Assembly (NCBI GenBank): GCA_021812745.1
Contig: JAKAMS010000032.1
Location: forward strand, 1 to 10,388
Length of the DNA stretch: 10,388 bases
Reading direction: 5' to 3'
Source of the DNA: Bacteroidota bacterium
Lineage (GTDB): Bacteria; Bacteroidota; Ignavibacteria; Ignavibacteriales; Melioribacteraceae
Shown: positions 7,089-10,388 of the stretch, piece after piece
Numbering within the stretch: the first letter of the stretch is position 1
How the letters are laid out: each line of letters begins with the position of its first letter
Translations under genes and position numbers: made by a program
Notes under the pieces: generated by a model
The model's database searches: none
What the model was told of the DNA's origin: nothing
Seen by the model: the letters and a program-made list of their open reading frames with translations, nothing else

Positions 7089-7402
7089 TTATGTTTCTTC
7101 TCTTCTGCCACACTTCTTTTTTCTTTCAGCATATTTCTTTGCCGATAAACCATACCGGTTTTCAAAATAGTCTAACAGCATTTCCAATAACTCAAACATC
7201 ATTTACGCGGGTCAAATACCATTTCTAACGAGCCAAAAATGATTTCCATCATATCAGAAATGGTTTATAATAAGCCCCAAATTGTTCCCAATGGAGCGAA
7301 TATTATTTCAAACTGGTTAGAAATGATCTCCGACACATCAAATATTGTTTTTAGATTGTAATATATATGTGCAAATGCACTAAATATTGTTTTATGAAGG
7401 TA
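7089..7402 (-). pseudogene. Possible decayed heptad-repeat gene
   Basis: On the minus strand the 21-bp repeats translate as heptads of the form E-[IM]-[IV]-F-x-x-[LF]. The reading falls into three pieces: 45 codons at 7402-7268 ended by TAA; 21 codons at 7264-7202 ending FDPRK and a TGA at 7201-7199; and a 37-codon ORF at 7202-7089 in the next frame, starting with ATG in an ATGA overlap and beginning MMFELLEMLLDYFENRYGLS. Its tail is charged (AKKYAERKKKCGRREET). The frame change falls at the only 20-base unit. Differences between units fall often at third codon positions (GAA/GAG, ATC/ATA/ATG), which suggests past coding for a coiled-coil-like protein. Alternatively, this is a non-coding repeat that happens to be readable. 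Not recognised as a named family. Confidence 0.3.
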
Positions 7403-7404
7403 TT
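7175..7404. repeat. Degenerate 21-bp tandem repeat, about 11 units
   Basis: A core like AAATGATTTC recurs at 7175, 7196, 7216, 7237, 7258, 7279, 7300, 7321, 7342, 7363 and 7384. Every step is 21 bases except one of 20. The other half is looser, roughly CAAYRAGYCAA. The core is nearly an inverted repeat (AAAT-N-ATTT). Examples of cores: AAATGATTTC, ATACCATTTC, AAATGGTTTA, ATATTATTTC, AAATGATCTC, ATATTGTTTT. The unit at 7363 fits poorly. The array lies entirely between genes. Confidence 0.75.
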
Positions 7405-7505
7405 AGTTCTTTTATCATCCTTTCGTCCGATTGAGGAAGTGTATCAATCATTTGCATCTTTATTATAGTATTAATTGAAGTATGTAACTAAACAATAAGT
7501 GAAAA

Positions 7506-7529
7506 TAATCTGTTTGTAAAAGCAGATTA
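7506..7529. promoter_or_regulatory. Inverted repeat in the leader of the DUF4382 gene
   Basis: TAATCTG (7506-7512) and CAGATTA (7523-7529) form a perfect 7-base dyad with a 10-base centre, ending 24 bases before the AGGAG ribosome site. It could be an operator or an mRNA hairpin. It has no T run, so it is not a terminator. Confidence 0.35.
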
Positions 7530-7566
7530 GAAATATAAATCGGTAATAAGTAAAGGAGTATTAAAA

Positions 7567-8370
7567 ATGGAAAAGATGAAAAAAAATTTAATTCGTACAA
7601 CTCTACTATTTAGTTTTTTCATAGTAGCGTTATTCGTATTTGGCTGTTCGGATCAATCATCCCCGTCAAGCGGACAGGGACAAATTAAGATGACTTTAGT
7701 GGACGCCCCGGCAAGTTTTGAACATGTTTATATTTCGGTTAGCAGAGTTGAAGTTCATAAAGCCGGATCCGATTCAACAAGCGGCTGGGTTGTAATAAAC
7801 AATAATGCCGCGACTTATGATCTGCTCACATTAAGAAACGGTGCAAGCGCAATACTTGGGAATAATTCACTTGATGCCGGACACTATTCACAGATTAGAC
7901 TAATACTTGGCAGCGGATGCACGGTCGTGGCAAACGGCACAACGTATGTACTTAATATACCGAGCGGCGGTATAAAACTGAATCACGAATTTGATATTCT
8001 GGATGGAACTCTTTACGAGCTGACACTTGATTTCAATGTTGATCATTCAATACATCAATCCGGAAACGGTCCGTATATGATGGTTCCCGTTATTAGATTA
8101 GTGCCGGTAGTAACATCGGGAACAATTTCCGGCATTGTAGCACCGCTCAGCGCAGCATCTTCCGTATTTGCTATAAACGGAACAGATACTGTAAGCACAT
8201 CAGCAGATGTTTCCACGGGCGCATTCAAGTTAATGGCTTTGGTTCAGGGCACTTATACTGTAAAAGTATTATCAAAGAATATGCTTTATAACGATAAAAC
8301 AATTGCGAATGTTTCCGTTATTGCAAAACAGAATACTGATCTTGGAACGATCAATCTAACATTGAAATAA
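7567..8370 (+). CDS. DUF4382 lipoprotein with C-terminal beta-sandwich domain
   Basis: A 267-residue predicted lipoprotein. The hydrophobic signal (residues 10-25) ends in VFGC, giving lipidated Cys27, followed by a Ser/Gln/Gly linker. Residues about 38-180 match DUF4382: IKMTLVDAPASFEHVYISVSRVEVH (40-64), WVVI, YDLLTLRNG (84-92), DAGHYSQIRLIL (103-114), then the GGIKL strand, LTLDFNVDHSI and MVPVIRLVP. The family is an envelope beta-sandwich of unknown biochemical role. Residues about 184-265 look like a carboxypeptidase-regulatory or transthyretin-like domain (SGTISGIVAPL, then GAFKLMALVQGTYTVKVL and a closing strand pair). The start is the ATG at 7567, 8 bases after AGGAG; the internal ATG three codons later is too far from that site. 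It appears to be a single-gene unit, closed by the strong hairpin at 8397-8428. Confidence 0.88.
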   Translation: MEKMKKNLIRTTLLFSFFIVALFVFGCSDQSSPSSGQGQIKMTLVDAPASFEHVYISVSRVEVHKAGSDSTSGWVVINNNAATYDLLTLRNGASAILGNNSLDAGHYSQIRLILGSGCTVVANGTTYVLNIPSGGIKLNHEFDILDGTLYELTLDFNVDHSIHQSGNGPYMMVPVIRLVPVVTSGTISGIVAPLSAASSVFAINGTDTVSTSADVSTGAFKLMALVQGTYTVKVLSKNMLYNDKTIANVSVIAKQNTDLGTINLTLK

Positions 8371-8865
8371 ACGGATAGACAACAAAAGAATTTTATACTC
8401 AGCCGTTAGCACTATTTAACGGCTGAGTTTTATAACAACCGGGGTCAATATTTATTTTTCCGCTGATTGGGGTAAAGAAGTTTGATATATAATTTGATTT
8501 TATGAAACTAAATTTTACCGCCTAAATTTTCTTTTGAATAGTTTCCATTTTGTTTTAAGTTGCAAATGGAACAAGGGTAAGTCCATTATTGATTTTAGAA
8601 ACAACAAATTCAGATCTTAATCTTACAGCAAGAAAACGGGTTACACTCCGCACTAACCGCAGCAGTTTATCAAATTATTCCGCATATAAATTAACAGAAC
8701 AGAATTGTGCAACAGTTCAAAAATATTTAGAGATAAGATAGGGTGCAGTAATATTTTTAAAATTGGAACTTAGAAAAAGCAATAAAAGGCATATCGGCTA
8801 CAGATAGTCAGCTTTGCAGTTCCTAATTAAATAACCCCTTTATTTCAAAACAAAAGGAGAACAAG
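8371..8865. other. Long gene-free stretch after the DUF4382 gene
   Basis: After the terminator (8397-8428) no reading frame of note is open on either strand. Visible items are only a direct repeat CTAAATTTT (8508-8516 and 8522-8530), an inverted repeat TTCCATTT/AAATGGAA (8543-8550 and 8564-8571, 13-base loop), and the AAGGAG ribosome site (8854-8859) of the next gene. Nothing else is recognised. Confidence 0.6.
8397..8428 (+). terminator. Strong intrinsic terminator after the DUF4382 gene
   Basis: ACTCAGCCGTTA (8397-8408) pairs perfectly with TAACGGCTGAGT (8417-8428), a 12-base stem with an 8-base loop. It is followed by TTTAT and preceded by TTTTAT, so it could work in both directions, and lies 26 bases after the stop codon. 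Confidence 0.88.
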
Positions 8866-9468
8866 ATGGATGCTAACAACATTTTCACTTTTTTCTATCC
8901 GGTAATTGAGTCTTTAAGCAAAGGTTCACTTATTAAGAAGGTTATGTCCTTTCTCTTTTACCTTATTGGTGTTTTAAGTTTTTTAGGCGGAGTATATTTC
9001 TTTTTCAAAACAATAAGTTATGTTCCGGATTTCTGGTCGGTAATTCTGCTCCTTCTTTTTGTCTCATCATCTTTTTTATCTCTACAAATATGGTTTTACA
9101 GAGCAAAGGCAATTAGAGATTTGGAAGACTCTGAATTTACAGTTATACCAATTTTCTCAAATTTATTTAGAGCTATTGGAGAAAATTATGCCGTATTTTT
9201 AATTACAATTGGTTTGGGCGGGACTTTAATGTTATGGTTTTCCCACTACGGCGGTTATCTGTGGTCATTTGTAGAATACATTCCATTTGTAAGAAGTCTT
9301 GAGGATTCATTTATTGGCGGTGTATTATTTTTATTATTAACAATAATAATTGCATTTTTTATTTTGCTGCTGGCATATTTTATTGCAGAAAATATTCTTG
9401 TACTAGTTGAGATTGCTAAAAACACTCGTGGATTAAAAAAAGAAAATAACATTGAAAATAAAATATAA
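8866..9468 (+). CDS. Four-helix membrane protein of unknown function
   Basis: A 200-residue integral membrane protein not recognised as a named family. Four hydrophobic segments are clear: about 26-48, 56-78, 108-127 and 148-175. A short charged loop separates helices 2 and 3 (RAKAIRDLEDSE, 79-90), and a charged C-terminal tail ends KNTRGLKKENNIENKI. The amphipathic start (NNIFTFFYPVIESLSKG) probably lies along the membrane. There are no catalytic motifs, cysteine pairs or binding loops that suggest an activity. The start is well supported by AAGGAG (8854-8859), 6 bases before the ATG. It is followed by a non-coding stretch with several hairpins, and its stop codon overlaps the sequence ATATAAC. 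Base composition is more AT-rich than the genes to the left, as for the next gene. Could be a cassette-borne accessory gene. Confidence 0.8.
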   Translation: MDANNIFTFFYPVIESLSKGSLIKKVMSFLFYLIGVLSFLGGVYFFFKTISYVPDFWSVILLLLFVSSSFLSLQIWFYRAKAIRDLEDSEFTVIPIFSNLFRAIGENYAVFLITIGLGGTLMLWFSHYGGYLWSFVEYIPFVRSLEDSFIGGVLFLLLTIIIAFFILLLAYFIAENILVLVEIAKNTRGLKKENNIENKI

Positions 9469-9497
9469 CTGCGAACAAATTGAGTATTGTATAATTC

Positions 9498-9538
9498 TTC
9501 TTCAACCGGCTGCCTTTAAGAGTCGGTCGGTTGAAGAA
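9498..9538. repeat. Long hairpin in the spacer after the 200-aa membrane protein
   Basis: TTCTTCAACCG (9498-9508) and CGGTTGAAGAA (9528-9538) are perfect inverted repeats of 11 bases around a 19-base loop. Further G-T and G-C pairs could extend the stem inward. No T run follows on either strand, so a simple terminator is unlikely. A second small hairpin, TCTGCC-TTC-GGCAGA, lies at 9610-9624. Confidence 0.75.
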
Positions 9539-9645
9539 AACATTAATTGTGTTTACAAACATGGCTGTTCTTTGTGTGTAATAGACAAAACAAAAATTAT
9601 AAATAATTATCTGCCTTCGGCAGACAAGTTGGCATTGGCTTTTCA

Positions 9646-9694
9646 GTGTTGCATTGTTGTTCTGGACGGCGCTTTAGTTGCAACACCGTTATAC
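9646..9694 (+). other. Candidate attC-like right end, copy 1
   Basis: GTGTTGCA (9646-9653) and TGCAACAC (9679-9686) are perfect inverted repeats directly before GTTATAC (9688-9694). GTTATAC differs in one position from the integron core GTTRRRY. The motif TTAGTTGCAACACCGTTA matches copy 2 upstream of the last gene at 16 of 18 positions. It ends 28 bases before the next start codon. A convincing left-hand core next to the inverted repeat is missing; ATATAAC at 9463-9469 is the best partner but is far away. Confidence 0.35.
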
Positions 9695-9722
9695 TGTTTG
9701 TAAATATTATTAAACATAATTG

Positions 9723-10058
9723 ATGAATTATATGAAATCGAAAAATATTACAACTGGGATACTGCTAGGGATTGTTGCTGGAATAATTGATGTTATCCCA
9801 ATGATGATTCAAAAACTTTCGTGGGATGCTGACCTTTCAGCATTATCTATGTGGATTATTGTAGGTTTTTTAATATCAACAATTGATTTAAGAATTAATC
9901 CGATCATTAAGGGTATATTGATAGCATTTTTAGTTTTATTCCCTTCTGCAATCCTGATAGGTTGGAAAGAACCAATATCTTTATTCCCTATTGCAATAAT
10001 GACAATAATTCTCGGCGGATTGCTTGGTTATTTTATTTCAAAAGTAAAAGAGAAATGA
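9723..10058 (+). CDS. Small multi-pass membrane protein of unknown function
   Basis: A 111-residue membrane protein with no named family that I can assign with confidence. Hydrophobic helices are near residues 9-29, 38-54, 61-80 and 86-107, joined by very short loops. Conserved-looking polar or proline residues sit inside or beside helices (GIIDVIPMMIQKLSWDA at 20-36, LVLFPSAILIGWKEP at 70-84), which suggests a structured small transporter-like or assembly protein, but no function follows. There is no ribosome site: ATGs at 9723 and 9732 and a TTG at 9720 all share the frame, so the start is uncertain by a few codons. It lies between two hairpin-rich spacers that share an attC-like end and is AT-rich like its left neighbour, compatible with a horizontally acquired cassette. 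Confidence 0.72.
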   Translation: MNYMKSKNITTGILLGIVAGIIDVIPMMIQKLSWDADLSALSMWIIVGFLISTIDLRINPIIKGILIAFLVLFPSAILIGWKEPISLFPIAIMTIILGGLLGYFISKVKEK

Positions 10059-10140
10059 AATAAGAATTTATTCATAGAGCTCAACACAGACGGAGGTTTT
10101 CTATGCTGGATATTTGTATTTATAAAGTTGCGTTTGCAAA

Positions 10141-10274
10141 GTGTTGTTGCTCTTTAAGGTAGTTTGTTCTAAGAAACATTTTTATAAAGAAAAAGTAGTT
10201 GCAACTATTCGGTATTCTTGTTTTGAGCTGCCTACCTTCGGTAAATAAACTGGTTAGCGGCAACACCGTTAGGC
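10141..10274 (+). other. Candidate attC-like site, copy 2, with long-range stem
   Basis: GTGTTGTTGCT (10141-10151) can pair with AGCGGCAACAC (10256-10266) through nine Watson-Crick and two G-T pairs, and GTTAGGC (10268-10274) follows as a perfect GTTRRRY core. The total span of 134 bases is within the range of long attC sites. Inside are a perfect palindrome TAGTTGCAACTA (10196-10207) and a small ACC-TTC-GGT hairpin. The expected left core (GCCTAAC-like) before 10141 is not present in recognisable form, so the call is tentative. Confidence 0.4.
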
Positions 10275-10293
10275 AATGAGAAAGGAAGAAAGA

Positions 10294-10388
10294 GTGAATC
10301 CTAAGGTTGATTTCTTTTTTAGTAAAGCCAAAAAGTGGCAGCAAGAATTTGAGAAATTGAGAATGATCATTCTTGATTGTGGTCTAAC
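10294..10388 (+). CDS. YdeI/DUF1801-type protein, N-terminal part (cut by right edge)
   Basis: The open frame runs to the window end. From the GTG at 10294 the product begins (M)NPKVDFFFSKAKKWQQEF and continues EKLRMIILDCGL, which I recognise as the start of the YdeI/OmpD-associated, DUF1801-like family: small cytoplasmic proteins of about 190 residues with poorly known function that often sit in accessory regions. The GTG has AAAGGA (10281-10286) 7 bases upstream, so I prefer it; an in-frame ATG at 10276 would add six residues, has no ribosome site and would begin two bases after the GTTAGGC core. Only 31 codons are visible, so completeness cannot be judged. Position directly behind the attC-like element fits a cassette gene. 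Confidence 0.75.
   Translation, partial: MNPKVDFFFSKAKKWQQEFEKLRMIILDCGL

Larger units (their letters stand above)
7056..7566. other. Gene-free stretch with a 21-bp repeat array and leader of the DUF4382 gene
   Basis: No intact gene is seen in these 511 bases. The content is: a weak AGAAAC/GTTTCT hairpin (7075-7098) that might end transcription after the PAP2 gene; the degenerate 21-bp repeats with their broken minus-strand reading (listed separately); and an AT-rich leader from about 7405 with a TAATCTG/CAGATTA dyad and the AGGAG ribosome site of the next gene. Confidence 0.6.

Noticed and set aside
7175..7404. CRISPR array
   Set aside because: The period is only 21 bases with a core of about 10 degenerate bases. 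CRISPR repeats are longer and nearly identical, and no cas gene is present.
9452..9703. 83-codon plus-strand frame with several cysteines
   Set aside because: It begins inside the preceding gene with no ribosome site and runs through three hairpins and the shared attC-like end. Non-coding structure explains the stretch better.
10120..10344. 74-codon minus-strand frame
   Set aside because: It lies opposite the recognisable YdeI/DUF1801 start and the attC-like stem, with no support of its own.
10382..10388. GTCTAAC at the window end as a left attC core (RYYYAAC)
   Set aside because: It falls inside the coding frame, where the codons give Gly-Leu-Thr as expected for the YdeI/DUF1801 family, so the match is probably chance.

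Overview
The window looks like low-GC chromosomal DNA from the Bacteroidota/Chlorobiota/Ignavibacteriota group, most likely an Ignavibacteria-type organism. Three things point there: a T9SS Plug-like DUF5103 protein, signal peptides ending in LFA-Q or LFS-Q, and lipoproteins with DUF4382 or LEA-type domains. Several genes have clear Shine-Dalgarno sequences (AAGGTG, GGAGG, AAGGAG), which fits Ignavibacteria better than typical Bacteroidetes. This placement is an inference from gene content; no rRNA is present.

Left block, minus strand (4276 down to beyond position 1): a tightly packed operon. In transcription order it holds a 79-aa protein of unknown function, a T9SS Plug-like DUF5103 protein, a Gfo/Idh/MocA dehydrogenase resembling the GnnA group, an LEA-type lipoprotein, a ROK sugar kinase, and the first 46 codons of a secreted protein that runs off the left edge. 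Start and stop codons overlap at three of the five junctions. The theme is cell envelope and sugar metabolism. Upstream and separate (5412-4492, minus) is a DUF4097 exported protein built of 18-residue repeats, probably ended by a hairpin at 4434-4474.

Middle block, plus strand (5550-7055): crcB (fluoride channel, TTG start), a DUF190 PII-like protein and an exported PAP2 phosphatase follow each other with gaps of 3 and 9 bases. They diverge from the DUF4097 gene, and both promoters would fit in the 137-base gap.

The gap at 7056-7566 is not plain spacer. It holds about eleven copies of a degenerate 21-bp tandem repeat. Read on the minus strand, the repeats become heptads of the type E-[IM]-[IV]-F-x-x-[LF] that lead into a charged tail, but stops and one 1-base shift break the reading. 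This is either a decayed repeat-protein gene or a structural repeat array. A DUF4382 lipoprotein gene follows, with a leader dyad and a strong terminator, and then almost 440 bases with nothing recognisable.

Right block, plus strand (8866-10388): three small genes. Two are membrane proteins of unknown family. The third is the start of a YdeI/DUF1801-type protein, cut by the right edge. They are separated by non-coding stretches of roughly 220-250 bases rich in inverted repeats. Two of these stretches end in the same motif (TTAGNNGCAACACCGTTA) just before the next gene; one copy continues as a perfect integron-type core, GTTAGGC. A cassette-like array is therefore possible but unproven: matching left-hand attC boxes were not found by eye, and no integrase is in view.
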